Numbered from the stretch's first letter, positions 33,406 through 42,867 are shown. The stretch: 64,000 bases of DNA from Pandoraea horticolens (GCF_902459555.1 NZ_CABPSM010000013.1:1-64000); one strand, 5' to 3'. Notes: generated by a model from the sequence alone, not told the origin. Translations and numbers: made by a program.

Positions 33406-35499
33406 TCAAATCGTCTTTAAGACATCCACCGTTGCGCTGTCGGCGACCTCACCAAACGACAGCACTTCGAGCTCGGGGAACCGCCTTTCAATCAAGCGCT
33501 TGACGAAACGCCTGATTTCCATCGATGTGAGCAGCACGATGTCACGCTGCGAGAACCCCACGCGCGCGAGCTCCACTGCAATCATGTCCAACAGCGCTTC
33601 GCTCTTAGCCGGTTCAAGATTCAGGAAGCTCCCCGTTGAAGTCTGTCGTATGCCATTGCCGACAGTCTCTTCGATATCGTGAGAGAGCATAAATGCGTTG
33701 AGCCGTCCGCCGGTGGCGAAGCGATTCGAGATGTAGCGTGCGAGCGCAACGCGCACATGCTCCACAAGCAGCACCGCGTCCTTTTCTTTCGGCGCCCATT
33801 GCGCCAGAGACTCGAGAATCAGCTTCATGTTCCGTACCGATATCTTCTCCCCGAGTAGGCGCTGAAAAACCTCTGACACCCGCTGCACCGACGCATGGCG
33901 ATAGGTTTCCTTGAGCAGCTCCGGGTACTTCTTCTCCATGTCGTCGAGCAGACGCTTCGCCTCTTGCACCCCGAAGAACTCGCTGATGTTGCGAAGAACC
34001 AGCGTCATGAATTGGTCGTAGAAATCGTCGAATGCAGTGCGCATGCGAACGCCCATCTTGGTGAGCAACAGGGCCTGCTCGGAACCCACCCAGAAGGCAT
34101 CGCCGCCCGTGCCATCGGGCAGCGTCAGCACCTCTATAGGAAGCCCCTCAAGAACGAGCGTCGAGCCCACCACACGATGCTTTTCGAAGCAGATGTGGAA
34201 AGTCGCCGCGCGAATTTCGTTGATCAACACGACGACTTCGGTATCGGCCAGACTCGGCGAAGCCGAAATCTCTATTTCCGGCAGGCGCAGCCCCATGTCC
34301 GCAAAGGCTTGGCGACGAATCGCCGCAACCGTCTGCTCTGCCTCGAGTTTCGGCTTCACGGTCTCTGACAACATCACCATGAGCGGCACGGTCTCGGGAA
34401 TCAGCTTATCGATGTCAGCACTCGCGTGTTCCTTCTGCGCGACATTTTGTTGGTCCGATGCGCTCGCGCCACCGAAGCTGGCCGCCAGCTTGCCTACCAG
34501 TCCGCGCCCATGACTGCGGCTCGCTGGCGAATCGCCGCTGCCCTTCCAGACTCGGCGTATGTACATGCCGCCGAGCACCGCGGCAATTCCTGAGAAGATC
34601 GGCATTGGAAACCCCGGCAGCAAACCTATGCCGAATGCCAACGTCGCGGTGGCCAGCAGCGCGAACGAGTTGGATAGCAGTTCGCCGACGATGTCGGCCC
34701 CGAGATTTGCTCCGCTTCCACCGACACGAGTGACCACAAAACCGGCGGCAATAGCGATCAGGAGCGCGGGGATCTGCGCGACGAGGCCGTCGCCAATCGT
34801 CAGAATCGTATAGGTCGTCAGCGCCTCGGACATTGACATCCCGTGCTGGGCAACGCCAACAGCGATGCCGCCGATCAGGTTGACGAAAATAACGATCATC
34901 CCGGCAATCGCATCTCCTTTGACAAACTTCATCGCACCGTCGAATGCACCGTAAAGCTGGCTCTGGCGCTCCAATTCGGAACGGCGCTTCTCAACGCCCG
35001 CATTGTCGATAAGGCCTGCGCGCAGATCAGCATCAATGCTCATCTGCTTACCAGGCATTGCGTCAAGCGAGAAGCGGGCAGCAACTTCGGCGACGCGCTC
35101 CGATCCCTTCGTAATGACGATGAACTGAACGATGGTAACAATCGCAAATACCACGAATCCGACCACCAAGTTGTCGCCAATCACGAACTGCCCGAACGTC
35201 GCGATGATCTTGCCGCCCTCCGCTTCAAGCAGGATCAACCGGCTCGTGCTGATGGAAAGTGACAGCCGGAATAACGTCGTAATGAGCAAGATCGCCGGAA
35301 ACGTCGAGAATTCGAGAATATTGACGATATAGAAGGACCCCATGAACACGAGCAATGCCGTCGTGATATTGATCCCGATCAAAAGGTCGAGTGCCGCCGC
35401 TGGCAACGGCACGATCAACATCGCGATCACGATCACCATGAGCATCAGCACAACGAGCTCGGGTCGCGACTCGACTTTGACGAGCATGGTTTTCAGCAT
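33406..35499 (-). CDS. sctV: T3SS major export gate SctV (InvA/BsaQ)
   Basis: The 697-residue protein is of standard length. Its N-terminal eight-helix membrane domain spans about 1-330. The FHIPEP signature appears as RFSLDAMPGKQMSIDADL near residues 140-160. The cytoplasmic nonameric ring domain follows from about 360. SctV binds chaperone-substrate complexes and couples the proton motive force to export. The ATG at 35499 overlaps the last codons of sctW. Three of the island's largest genes (sctC, sctW, sctV) follow each other without gaps. Confidence 0.97.
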   Translation of the reverse strand: MLKTMLVKVESRPELVVLMLMVIVIAMLIVPLPAAALDLLIGINITTALLVFMGSFYIVNILEFSTFPAILLITTLFRLSLSISTSRLILLEAEGGKIIATFGQFVIGDNLVVGFVVFAIVTIVQFIVITKGSERVAEVAARFSLDAMPGKQMSIDADLRAGLIDNAGVEKRRSELERQSQLYGAFDGAMKFVKGDAIAGMIVIFVNLIGGIAVGVAQHGMSMSEALTTYTILTIGDGLVAQIPALLIAIAAGFVVTRVGGSGANLGADIVGELLSNSFALLATATLAFGIGLLPGFPMPIFSGIAAVLGGMYIRRVWKGSGDSPASRSHGRGLVGKLAASFGGASASDQQNVAQKEHASADIDKLIPETVPLMVMLSETVKPKLEAEQTVAAIRRQAFADMGLRLPEIEISASPSLADTEVVVLINEIRAATFHICFEKHRVVGSTLVLEGLPIEVLTLPDGTGGDAFWVGSEQALLLTKMGVRMRTAFDDFYDQFMTLVLRNISEFFGVQEAKRLLDDMEKKYPELLKETYRHASVQRVSEVFQRLLGEKISVRNMKLILESLAQWAPKEKDAVLLVEHVRVALARYISNRFATGGRLNAFMLSHDIEETVGNGIRQTSTGSFLNLEPAKSEALLDMIAVELARVGFSQRDIVLLTSMEIRRFVKRLIERRFPELEVLSFGEVADSATVDVLKTI

Positions 35500-36659
35500 G
35501 TTGAGTCACTCAGCCTCGACCGATGTACACAGGGTTCAGAGCCCGGCGTAGCGCTGAGAGTGCTACGCCGTTCATGGGTGTAGCACAGGCCCAGGGCAGC
35601 CCTGAGCGCCGAGAGCATCTCCTGCCGCTCATCCGCGTCGCCGTATAGCGCGATCGGAATACCGGCGAAGCTTCGTAGCACGAGCTGCATCAGTTGAGCA
35701 CTGCCCTCCGGGCCCAGGGAAGCGAAGTTCGCACCGAGATGCTCCAGGAGAACCCCGTCGATTTCGAACGGACTCTGCAGCCCGCCCAACATCAGCGCAA
35801 GCGCACGCTCCTCCGTGACAAGGCAGTTGTTCCCGAGCGAAGCACCGAGGAAGTGGGCGATGAAGAGTTCGTCAGCCGAGGTGAGCATGCGGACGCAGTT
35901 GAGCGTGCCCAGCAGCGGGCCGAATTCAACCGCCCCGCCGCAGCTCGGATCGAGCGAGTGCATATCGCAGACAAGCGCAGCTCCGATGTACTCGACGACA
36001 CGCTTGCGCCTGGACGTCCCGAACTGCATGATCCAGTCTTCGTAGATCGCGACATGCGCCCCATCGGACTCGAGAAACTGCCGATATAGTTGACGCAGCC
36101 GCACAGCATTCAGTCGCAGCTTCCTGCCATATACCTTTGCCTTCAAGGCGACGTTGATTCCTGCCTTGATCTGCCTGGCGTCGCCCTCGCGCATTACCTC
36201 TTCCATCGCGCTCTCAACGACGTCGACCGGCTCACCGTCCAGCTTCCGGCGCCGACGCAGTTCGCGCAGCGCCAGTATCAGGTCGCTGTCGTCGCGAAAT
36301 CGCTGCCGGGCTTCGCGCAACAGTATCTTTGCGCTAGCGGCATCATACTTGGCCACGTTGAATAGCTCGTCGACCTTATCCTCGGCGTCGGCGTCGAGAA
36401 TTCGCTTGATGTCTTCGCTGCGCCGCGCCCTGCCATTGCCATTAACGTAGCCGCTTCCCAGGCGTCCGAACTGTGTTAGCACGTTGGCTGCCTCACTCTC
36501 AACTTCAGCGATCTGCGCCTGAACGTCAGGTACCTGAACTTCTGTAGGCGCCGGCTCCGCATCGAGCGCCGGCTGCGCGTTGAACCGGGCTTCCTGCTCG
36601 CGTGCGTCGCGCGCAAGCGCGCGCGAAACGGGTGACACACCGCTGATCAACGTGCTCAT
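35493..36659 (-). CDS. sctW: T3SS gatekeeper SctW (InvE/BsaP)
   Basis: The 388-residue HrpJ-domain protein controls the order of secretion of translocators and effectors. The N-terminal part (about 40-100, with AQIAEVESEAANVLTQFGRL and the RGRARRSEDIKRIL-like segment) corresponds to the chaperone-interacting region. The helical repeats (about 110-330) include DSDLILALRELRRRRKL and DAHVA-like elements typical of InvE. The start ATG at 36659 lies four bases after the secretin stop. The stop lies inside the beginning of sctV. Confidence 0.9.
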   Translation of the reverse strand: MSTLISGVSPVSRALARDAREQEARFNAQPALDAEPAPTEVQVPDVQAQIAEVESEAANVLTQFGRLGSGYVNGNGRARRSEDIKRILDADAEDKVDELFNVAKYDAASAKILLREARQRFRDDSDLILALRELRRRRKLDGEPVDVVESAMEEVMREGDARQIKAGINVALKAKVYGRKLRLNAVRLRQLYRQFLESDGAHVAIYEDWIMQFGTSRRKRVVEYIGAALVCDMHSLDPSCGGAVEFGPLLGTLNCVRMLTSADELFIAHFLGASLGNNCLVTEERALALMLGGLQSPFEIDGVLLEHLGANFASLGPEGSAQLMQLVLRSFAGIPIALYGDADERQEMLSALRAALGLCYTHERRSTLSATPGSEPCVHRSRLSDSTC

Positions 36660-36663
36660 GGGT

Positions 36664-38523
36664 TCAGTTCGCCTCCATGTAGGGTTGAAGCATCTGGACT
36701 GTGCCGCTCAGCTCATGGTTGCTCTCGATGTCGCCTGGCTGCCAAGTTTGACCGCCCCGCCAGTGATCACCGAAGGCGAGCAGCTTGGGTTGAATCAGGA
36801 AGAGGCGGACTACCTGGTTGTGCCGCTCGCTGCGCCCGCGGAACAACCCCCCGATAAGAGGAATGCTCGCGAGACCGGGAATGCGGAAGTGACTACGGGT
36901 GACGTCGTCACGCGTGTAGCCACCGATCAGCAGGCTCTTGTCGCGGGGCACACGTGCCACGGTATTGATCTCTGTACGGTTTACCAGCGGCAGCGTGCCG
37001 TCGCCACTCTGCTGCGAGTCCGAGCTTAAGATGTCGGCGTCGCCGTCCTCGATGTTGACGTCCATTTCCACATCGGCTGCATTTTCGGACAGGCGCGGCA
37101 GTACGCTCACAAGCGTCCCGTAGGTCACGTGCTCCAGTTGGACACTACGTTCTCCCACGAGCTTTGTGTAAAACGTTTGATTATTGTCGAACGAAGCCTG
37201 TACGTTCTCTTGTGTTAGTACGATCGGGCGGGAGACGATCGTTGCATCACCGCGTTGGCTCATCGCCGTCACCGAGGCCAAGAATTTAGCCCCGTCGAGC
37301 GTGGAGGCATTGTGCGTATTATTCAAACCGATGCTGGCTTGACCAAAGCCCAGCGCCCCCTCCCAGTTCACGCCAAGCTGATCGATCATGTTCTTTCTGA
37401 TGTCGACGATCCACAGTGAGAGTTCGATCTGACGCTTCTGCATATCGAGCCTATGAATGAGCGCCTCCATATCGTTCACCTTATCCAGAGGACCGGCCAA
37501 CACGATACTGTTGGTGTCTGCATACGCGAGCGCGCGCACGCCCTCCTCGGCCGGTACGGAGGTGGTAGCCTCGACCGGCGCTGCGGCGTCCTTGAGCGAT
37601 GCAGAAACATCCGGTCCAGGCAGCGGATCGGAGAGCGAGAATGCCCTATCCTGCCGCGCTGCCCCCCTGTTTGGCTTGTCTGGCGACGCCTTCTCGTCTA
37701 ACGGCCTAGGGTCAGGGCCAACGACCGAGGCTTTGCGCCCGTTTCCGTAGATCTGATTGAGCACGGTGGCCATGCCCGGCACCGTCTGAGTCTTATCGCG
37801 CAGCGTGTACGTACGATCTCCGACGAAGCTGTTGCGTAGCGGCACGACTTTGACCACTTGCTTTTCGGCGTTCACTCCGTCGTGCAGCGAATCAAGGTAT
37901 CTCGCCGCAGCCGTCACGAGGTTGACGTAGATGGGTGCGCCAGTTATGTAGAACGTCATGGCGAACTCGCCTCCGCGAATCGGGAAGGCAGGGTCCTCGA
38001 GCCGGGCTTGGCTGATAAAGTCACGTACGTTGCGCACCGTCGCGGTCTGCATCGAGACGATCGCGCTCTTGATCTCGGAATTGTCGTAGACGTAGATCGA
38101 CGAACCGTCGTCGTACCAGATCAGTGACATGCTTTGGCTCAACTGCTTGAGTAATGCGATTGGCCGCTCAAGATCGAATTCGCCCGTCACGTGCTTGCGC
38201 TTCGCCTTCGCACTCACGATCACCGGCCGCTTCATACGCCCGGAAAGCGCGTCGAGCAGCGTTCCAATGCTGGCATCGTTGGCGACGAAATTGCCTTCGT
38301 CGCGGCCGCGCTGGGCTTCACCAGCGCGCGGCCCGCTGTTGCCGGGCTCCGTTTCGGTCAACGCCGCCCCCCCAGATCCACCGGCTGTGTATGCCGCCGG
38401 CGCGCTCGTCGCGCCCCCCCCCATCGGAGCGGCAACCGCGCTTGCGGCAAGAAGCAGTATTAGTATTGCACTCGCGCATGTCGAACGGCACACGACCTTG
38501 CCAATAGCGTCCATCAAATACAC
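36664..38523 (-). CDS. sctC: T3SS outer-membrane secretin SctC (InvG/BsaO)
   Basis: The 619-residue protein starts from the GTG at 38523, which has GGAGGA seven bases upstream. It begins two bases after the stop of the activator gene. An ATG three codons later (38514) is an alternative. A signal peptide (ASAILILLLAASAVAA) is followed by a Gly/Ala-rich linker coded in part by a run of nine G. Ring-building N domains come next (about 95-330). The C-terminal secretin domain has RDKSLLIGGYTRD, FRIPGLASIPLIGGLFRG and VRLFLIQPKLL. It forms the outer-membrane ring and needs an InvH-type pilotin, which I do not see in the window. Confidence 0.95.
   Translation of the reverse strand: MYLMDAIGKVVCRSTCASAILILLLAASAVAAPMGGGATSAPAAYTAGGSGGAALTETEPGNSGPRAGEAQRGRDEGNFVANDASIGTLLDALSGRMKRPVIVSAKAKRKHVTGEFDLERPIALLKQLSQSMSLIWYDDGSSIYVYDNSEIKSAIVSMQTATVRNVRDFISQARLEDPAFPIRGGEFAMTFYITGAPIYVNLVTAAARYLDSLHDGVNAEKQVVKVVPLRNSFVGDRTYTLRDKTQTVPGMATVLNQIYGNGRKASVVGPDPRPLDEKASPDKPNRGAARQDRAFSLSDPLPGPDVSASLKDAAAPVEATTSVPAEEGVRALAYADTNSIVLAGPLDKVNDMEALIHRLDMQKRQIELSLWIVDIRKNMIDQLGVNWEGALGFGQASIGLNNTHNASTLDGAKFLASVTAMSQRGDATIVSRPIVLTQENVQASFDNNQTFYTKLVGERSVQLEHVTYGTLVSVLPRLSENAADVEMDVNIEDGDADILSSDSQQSGDGTLPLVNRTEINTVARVPRDKSLLIGGYTRDDVTRSHFRIPGLASIPLIGGLFRGRSERHNQVVRLFLIQPKLLAFGDHWRGGQTWQPGDIESNHELSGTVQMLQPYMEAN
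38414..38422 (-). repeat. Nine-base G:C homopolymer inside sctC
   Basis: Nine C in a row on the + strand (G on the coding strand) encode the GGG of PMGGGATS behind the secretin signal peptide. A one-base slip would truncate the secretin. Confidence 0.85.
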
Positions 38524-38524
38524 C

Positions 38525-39274
38525 CTACTTTCCTCCGCGCCTGAACTGAACAGGGGAAATACCAAACAGCTCTTTGATCTCTCTCGAGAAGTGCGACGAG
38601 GACGAAAAGCCGTTACGCATTGCCACATCGACCATACTTTCTCGACCCTCCACGACATTGAGCACCGCGCGGACAGCCCGCCAGAGTCTCAACTCGCGCT
38701 TGAGACTCCTTCCCAGCGCTTGACAGCATAGCCGCCGGAACTGCGACTCGGACACTCCATAGCGCTTACCCAGGGCCGCCACCGACTTCGCCGCCGCCCC
38801 CTCCTGCAATAGGAACCGCACAAGCCAGTAACATTCCTGGGCGCGCGCGAATTCGAACAACCCCTGCGCGTCGGTGTCGGCGTCGGGCACGTGTCCAATC
38901 AGCCAGGCTTCGAATTTGCGGGCATTCAGTCCGGTCGGCACCACGATCAATCGATCACACTTGGCCTGCGGCAACGGCATTTCATCCCCTAAGCAGCACT
39001 CGAGAAAGGCGAGCAGTTTTGCCACTTCAAAGAGTGAAATGTTCTGAAATCGCCAAGCGCCATCGCGAGAAACGATTTTCGCGCCCGCCGTGCTGGCAAT
39101 TAATACTGATTGCCCTTCACCGATCGCGAGTCTCCTGCTCCTCGCAGCAAAGTCCACGTCTAAAGTGAGGCGTCTGGCCACAGGCCTAATCAACCAAATC
39201 CCGGGGCCGGAATGCACGCGACAAACGCTGGCTGAAACCACCGACCAATCGAATTTCCTGAATCTATTTATCAA
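38525..39274 (-). CDS. bsaN: AraC-family T3SS activator (InvF/BsaN-like)
   Basis: The 249-residue regulator has an AraC-type double helix-turn-helix at its C-terminus (about 150-245): VAALGKRYGVSESQFRRLCC, SMVDVAMRNGFSSSSHFSRE, KELFGISPVQFRRG. Like InvF and BsaN, it is the first gene of the operon and reads directly into the secretin gene. Those relatives activate effector and translocator promoters with SicA/BicA as co-activator, and bicA is present here. I choose a TTG start at 39274 behind GGAGGGGAAAG; the alternative TTG at 39316 lacks such a site. The divergent AT-rich spacer separates it from sctD. Confidence 0.9.
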   Translation of the reverse strand: MINRFRKFDWSVVSASVCRVHSGPGIWLIRPVARRLTLDVDFAARSRRLAIGEGQSVLIASTAGAKIVSRDGAWRFQNISLFEVAKLLAFLECCLGDEMPLPQAKCDRLIVVPTGLNARKFEAWLIGHVPDADTDAQGLFEFARAQECYWLVRFLLQEGAAAKSVAALGKRYGVSESQFRRLCCQALGRSLKRELRLWRAVRAVLNVVEGRESMVDVAMRNGFSSSSHFSREIKELFGISPVQFRRGGK

Positions 39275-39600
39275 CTTTCCCCTCCGATTTCCGGATATTC
39301 GTCGCACACAACCCAAATTGACTTGGCAACCATAACGACGATTCCCTCGGAGTTCAATATAACCACATTAAAATCACAACTTTTTCATAGCAGTCCTTAG
39401 CTAAATTGAATCATTCATATCGTATTCATAGTTTTTCATATTTTCATTATGGCGATCGTTATATGCTCCATTGGCCTATATGCAACGTAATGGCATCGAG
39501 ATTGCGGTCAACAGTTCTTTTCAATCGGAAAAAATTTCTCCTAGCGAAAATTTATTTTCGACCAAAGTGAAATATCGATATCCCGAATCGAGGGAAAAAG
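39275..39600. promoter_or_regulatory. Divergent AT-rich control region between the activator and sctD operons
   Basis: This spacer of about 325 bases is far richer in AT than its flanks, especially 39340-39560. It must carry the outward promoters of both T3SS operons. Such AT-rich islands are usual H-NS targets, which fits the H-NS-like gene inside the locus. I did not identify exact -35/-10 boxes with confidence. Confidence 0.65.
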
Positions 39601-40869
39601 TTGAACACCCATACCTCTGGACTTGGAGTCCACCATCTTCGGATACTATTTGGGCCGCTCTACGGGGCCGACCTCTCGCTCCCGTCTCGGCAAGTTTTCT
39701 TTTGCGTGGGCGATAGCGTCACCGGCGAGCAGCCCCTTTCGGAGAACATGGTTCACGCATTGAATGCAACCTCCGATTCGATTTACATTCCGTATCGTGC
39801 GGGTGCAGCCAATTTCAAGCTGAAATTCGATGATTTTCCCAACGAAACGAAAGGAAAAGGCGGGCGGACCGTTAGCCATGGGCATGATTTCGAAATTGAA
39901 TTTCTTTCACCCGATTCGGTGCAACGGCACCCCGCGCAGTACAACACGCTATGCTGCTTCGGAGACATCGTATTCGCCGTCAAGCCGGAAAATGTCCCAT
40001 GGAGCGAAGAAGTCTCCGCTTTCACAAGAGATTGCGCGGATCAGAAGGAGATCGATGCGGGTCCTGTGACGCAGATTGGGCCGCGTGCACGCCTCTGGAG
40101 CCGCATCAAGCTCATTACCAAAATCGGCGCCATCCTCCTCGGAGGCACAGCACTGACGGCACTCGGCTACTGGCAGATCACGAGATACCAGCGGGCACGA
40201 GAGGTCGCCAGCGTATCGAATTTACTGGGGCATGCCCCCACACCCAACGTGGTCCTTGCTGGGCGTGACGGCGCCATCCATGTGCTCAACGCCTCTCAGG
40301 ACAGCGTCGACTGGGACGAGCAGGCTCTGATGAAATCGGACGTGCGCGAGCGCGTAGATGTCGCGTCGCTGCCAGCCGAACGCCAGCGGCTTGAACGCGA
40401 ATTGGACCTGCGAGGCATCGACTTCGTCACGGTCCGTCTCGATTCGCCCACACACCCCGAGCTCGTGTTGAGCAGTGGTTCCGCCCATGTTGTCGAGTCG
40501 GCGGTGAACGGCCTTCGACAAGCGGCGCCCTACATTCAGAACGTGAGCGTTCGCACGGTTGGTGTCACCACGCTCGAGCAGGAAGCTCGCGCGGCGCTCG
40601 ACGCCGTCGGCCTGCGCTATCAACGCCTTGCACGCGAGAACGGCGCAACTTTCGATGTGAGTGGCGCGCTGACCGACGGCGAGCTCGCTCAGTTACAGAA
40701 CCTCATTGGCCGTTTTGCCCGCAAATGGGGAACCCGCCGCGTCGACTTCAAGGTCGCGATGCGCACCGACTGGCTCAAAGGCAAATCCTACCGGGAAGGC
40801 GGCGAAGGCTACATGCTTATCGATCACGCGTCCTGGTATTTCCCCCAACCTCTGAGAGGAGCACCTTAA
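39601..40869 (+). CDS. sctD: T3SS inner-membrane ring protein SctD (PrgH/BsaM)
   Basis: The 422-residue protein starts at a TTG (39601) preceded by GAGGGAAAAAG. An N-terminal cytoplasmic FHA-like domain (1-130, LRILFGPLYGADLSLPSRQV, IYIPYRAGAANFKLK) matches the start of PrgH. One membrane helix follows (TKIGAILLGGTALTALGYW, about 178-197). The periplasmic ring-building domains (about 200-410) contain GRDGAIHVLNAS and AALDAVGLRYQRL. It forms the 24-mer inner ring with SctJ. First gene of the + strand needle-complex operon, three bases before sctF. Confidence 0.92.
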   Translation: MNTHTSGLGVHHLRILFGPLYGADLSLPSRQVFFCVGDSVTGEQPLSENMVHALNATSDSIYIPYRAGAANFKLKFDDFPNETKGKGGRTVSHGHDFEIEFLSPDSVQRHPAQYNTLCCFGDIVFAVKPENVPWSEEVSAFTRDCADQKEIDAGPVTQIGPRARLWSRIKLITKIGAILLGGTALTALGYWQITRYQRAREVASVSNLLGHAPTPNVVLAGRDGAIHVLNASQDSVDWDEQALMKSDVRERVDVASLPAERQRLERELDLRGIDFVTVRLDSPTHPELVLSSGSAHVVESAVNGLRQAAPYIQNVSVRTVGVTTLEQEARAALDAVGLRYQRLARENGATFDVSGALTDGELAQLQNLIGRFARKWGTRRVDFKVAMRTDWLKGKSYREGGEGYMLIDHASWYFPQPLRGAP

Positions 40870-40872
40870 GCA

Positions 40873-41151
40873 ATGTCCACCACGGTATATCCCAGCATCT
40901 ACACCGCTTATCCCTCCGGTGCCGACGGCTATCTCGACGATCTTTCGATAGGTTTCGACTCAGGCGTGTCCAAAGCGAACTCGGCGCTGGCATCGGCGCT
41001 GAACGCGTTGACCGGAGACCCGTCCAACCCGACGCTGCTCGCGAAGTACCAAGCCGAGCTGTCGCAATACACTCTCTACCGCAACGCCCAGAGCAGTGCG
41101 ATCAAGGCGATGAAGGATACTGACTCCGCGATCATTTCGAACTTCCGTTAA
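40873..41151 (+). CDS. sctF: T3SS needle subunit SctF (PrgI/BsaL)
   Basis: The 92-residue helical hairpin subunit polymerises into the needle. Family residues are plain: GYLDDLSIGFDSGVSKANSA, then the turn DPSNPTLLAKYQAELSQY, and TLYRNAQSSAIKAMKDTDSA, ending in IISNFR. PrgI ends almost the same way. It carries a 12-residue N-terminal extension relative to PrgI. AGAGGAGC precedes the ATG. It is followed at once by the inner-rod gene. Confidence 0.97.
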   Translation: MSTTVYPSIYTAYPSGADGYLDDLSIGFDSGVSKANSALASALNALTGDPSNPTLLAKYQAELSQYTLYRNAQSSAIKAMKDTDSAIISNFR

Positions 41152-41193
41152 TTCCGATACTGGCGCCACAGGCGCCGCGAGGCAACCCCTTCG

Positions 41194-41508
41194 ATGACGA
41201 ATACCGCGAACATTCACCCCCGCCCCCCCCTCCTTGCGACCGCCCAAGACATGAGTGAAATCGATGCAGGCGGCAGCCCGGTGCAGCTCGATGCGCTACT
41301 CCAGCGAATGCTCACCAGCGTCAATGACACGGCCAACGTTGACAAAAGCGCAATCGCGGAGCACTTCTCAAACCGCGCCGACTTCACGAAACCGGAAAAT
41401 CTGATCGAGTTGCTAAGCAAGGTCTCCGACTACAACATCTCGATCTCCCTTGAAAGCTCGCTTGCGCGCAAGGCGGTCTCTGCCATCGAGACGCTCGTGA
41501 AGGGATAG
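41194..41508 (+). CDS. sctI: T3SS inner-rod protein SctI (PrgJ/BsaK)
   Basis: The 104-residue protein forms the rod/adaptor between export gate and needle. The C-terminal helix (LIELLSKVSDYNISISLESS, LARKAVSAIETLVKG) matches the PrgJ type. The N-terminal codons 9-13 run through eight C in a row at 41223-41230, a potential slippage site. It is spaced 42 bases from sctF and 7 from sctJ, so part of one transcript. Confidence 0.92.
   Translation: MTNTANIHPRPPLLATAQDMSEIDAGGSPVQLDALLQRMLTSVNDTANVDKSAIAEHFSNRADFTKPENLIELLSKVSDYNISISLESSLARKAVSAIETLVKG
41223..41230 (+). repeat. Eight-base C tract inside sctI
   Basis: Eight consecutive C start at the third base of codon 10 of the rod gene. Loss or gain of one C would abolish the inner rod and thus secretion. 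Confidence 0.85.
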
Positions 41509-41515
41509 TGACGCG

Positions 41516-42286
41516 ATGAGACGACTCGCCTCCCTCGCGTTGCTGCCGGCCTTGCTTTTACTCGGGGCGTGCAACGATCAGCAATTGTTGCGCGGCCTCA
41601 CCGAACAGCAGGCGAACCAGGTCGTGGCTGTGCTGCAAGCGCGAAATATCTCCGTGTCGAAGGGCGAGCTCGGCAAGTCTGGTTTCTCTGTCGAAGTCGC
41701 GCAATCCGACTTTCCGGCCGCAGTTGACCTACTGGAGAAGTACGGTCTGCCGTCGCCGCCCCGGGTCGAGATTTCGCGCTCCTTTCCCGACAACGCTCTC
41801 GTTGCGTCTCCGCAAGCCGAGCAAGCGCGCCTTCTCTCTGCGATTGAGCAACGACTGGCGCAGAACCTTGAGGCCATGGACAACGTCGTGAGCGCACGCG
41901 TGCAATTGAGCTATCCACTGCAGGCCGAAGCCGGCGGCGCCGCAGCCACGGCCATGCACGCGGCTGTACTCATCGCCTATCGCAACCAAGTCGACACTGA
42001 CGTGCTGGTCAGCCAAATCAAGCGCTTCGTCAAGAACAGCTTCACAAACATCAGTTACGACGACATCTCCGTCATTGTCCGCCCGGCGCCACCAGTGTTC
42101 CGTGTGAGCGCAACCGAGCCACCTTCGCACGGCCTTCAGGGCTGGCTCTATGCGCTGCTGGCGATCCCGCTGCTCGCCACCGTCGCTGGATTGGCCGCGT
42201 TCGGCTATGGACGCCGCAAGAAATCGGGACAGGCTACACAGGAGCAGATGCCGCCCCTCTCCGGACGTGAGCGAGGGCAAACATGA
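41516..42286 (+). CDS. sctJ: T3SS inner-ring lipoprotein SctJ (PrgK/BsaJ)
   Basis: The 256-residue YscJ/FliF-type lipoprotein has a signal peptide with lipobox LLGAC; Cys19 is the acylated residue. Periplasmic ring-building motifs follow: LTEQQANQVVAVLQARNISV, DFPAAVDLLEKYGLPSPPRV and the RLAQNLEAMDNVVSARVQL block. A C-terminal membrane helix (LYALLAIPLLATVAGLAAFG, about 212-232) ends with a short basic tail. It forms the 24-mer inner ring with SctD. The stop overlaps the next ATG (ATGA at 42283). Confidence 0.96.
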   Translation: MRRLASLALLPALLLLGACNDQQLLRGLTEQQANQVVAVLQARNISVSKGELGKSGFSVEVAQSDFPAAVDLLEKYGLPSPPRVEISRSFPDNALVASPQAEQARLLSAIEQRLAQNLEAMDNVVSARVQLSYPLQAEAGGAAATAMHAAVLIAYRNQVDTDVLVSQIKRFVKNSFTNISYDDISVIVRPAPPVFRVSATEPPSHGLQGWLYALLAIPLLATVAGLAAFGYGRRKKSGQATQEQMPPLSGRERGQT

Positions 42287-42867
42287 ACCCCACCATGTTG
42301 CTCAACATTCTCTACGCGCCGCTATCGTATGCGCATGTCGATCACCAGTGCATCGAAGGCGTCGACCTCGCCCATATGCCGGCAAGCGCGGCAAATCAGA
42401 AGTTAATCGACCTGCACCAGCTCCCGACTGGCCTGGATCTGAGCGCAGACATGGATCAGAACGCAAAACAGTGCCTCGACCATTGGGCGCGTCTACCGCG
42501 TATCAGCTTCCTGATGGGCGTGCAACGCTTGCGCACTGCACTGATCGAGGAACGGCGCTACCTGAGTCTCGACCCCTTGAGTCAGCGGTTCCTATGCCTG
42601 CCTCTGCGCACGCCGCAAGTGGTGTCGGGCAACTGGCCGATGAACCGCGATGGTCTTGTCAGCGTTGGCCTCTCCAGCCTCGCACCGGCGCTGCGACGCC
42701 TGCCCTCGTCGTTTCGTGCCCGGTTACCGCTCCTGTTTCCTCGTTCCATCGACCCGTGGCTTCGCGTTCTCATCGAGGAGAAGCCGAATCGTCAGTCGGA
42801 GTGGCTTCCCTTACTTTTTTCTTTCGCAACCGCCTATGCCATTCACGAACTTGCGCCAGCACTCTAA
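42283..42867 (+). CDS. sctK: T3SS sorting-platform protein SctK (OrgA-like)
   Basis: The 194-residue cytoplasmic protein is identified by position after sctJ and by OrgA-like wording (MLLNILYAPLSYAHVDHQCI, then DHWARLPRISFLMGVQRLR). SctK links the sorting-platform pods to the SctD ring. The start overlaps sctJ and the end overlaps the start of sctL by 32 bases. Sequence conservation in this family is low, so the assignment rests on both cues. Confidence 0.82.
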   Translation: MNPTMLLNILYAPLSYAHVDHQCIEGVDLAHMPASAANQKLIDLHQLPTGLDLSADMDQNAKQCLDHWARLPRISFLMGVQRLRTALIEERRYLSLDPLSQRFLCLPLRTPQVVSGNWPMNRDGLVSVGLSSLAPALRRLPSSFRARLPLLFPRSIDPWLRVLIEEKPNRQSEWLPLLFSFATAYAIHELAPAL

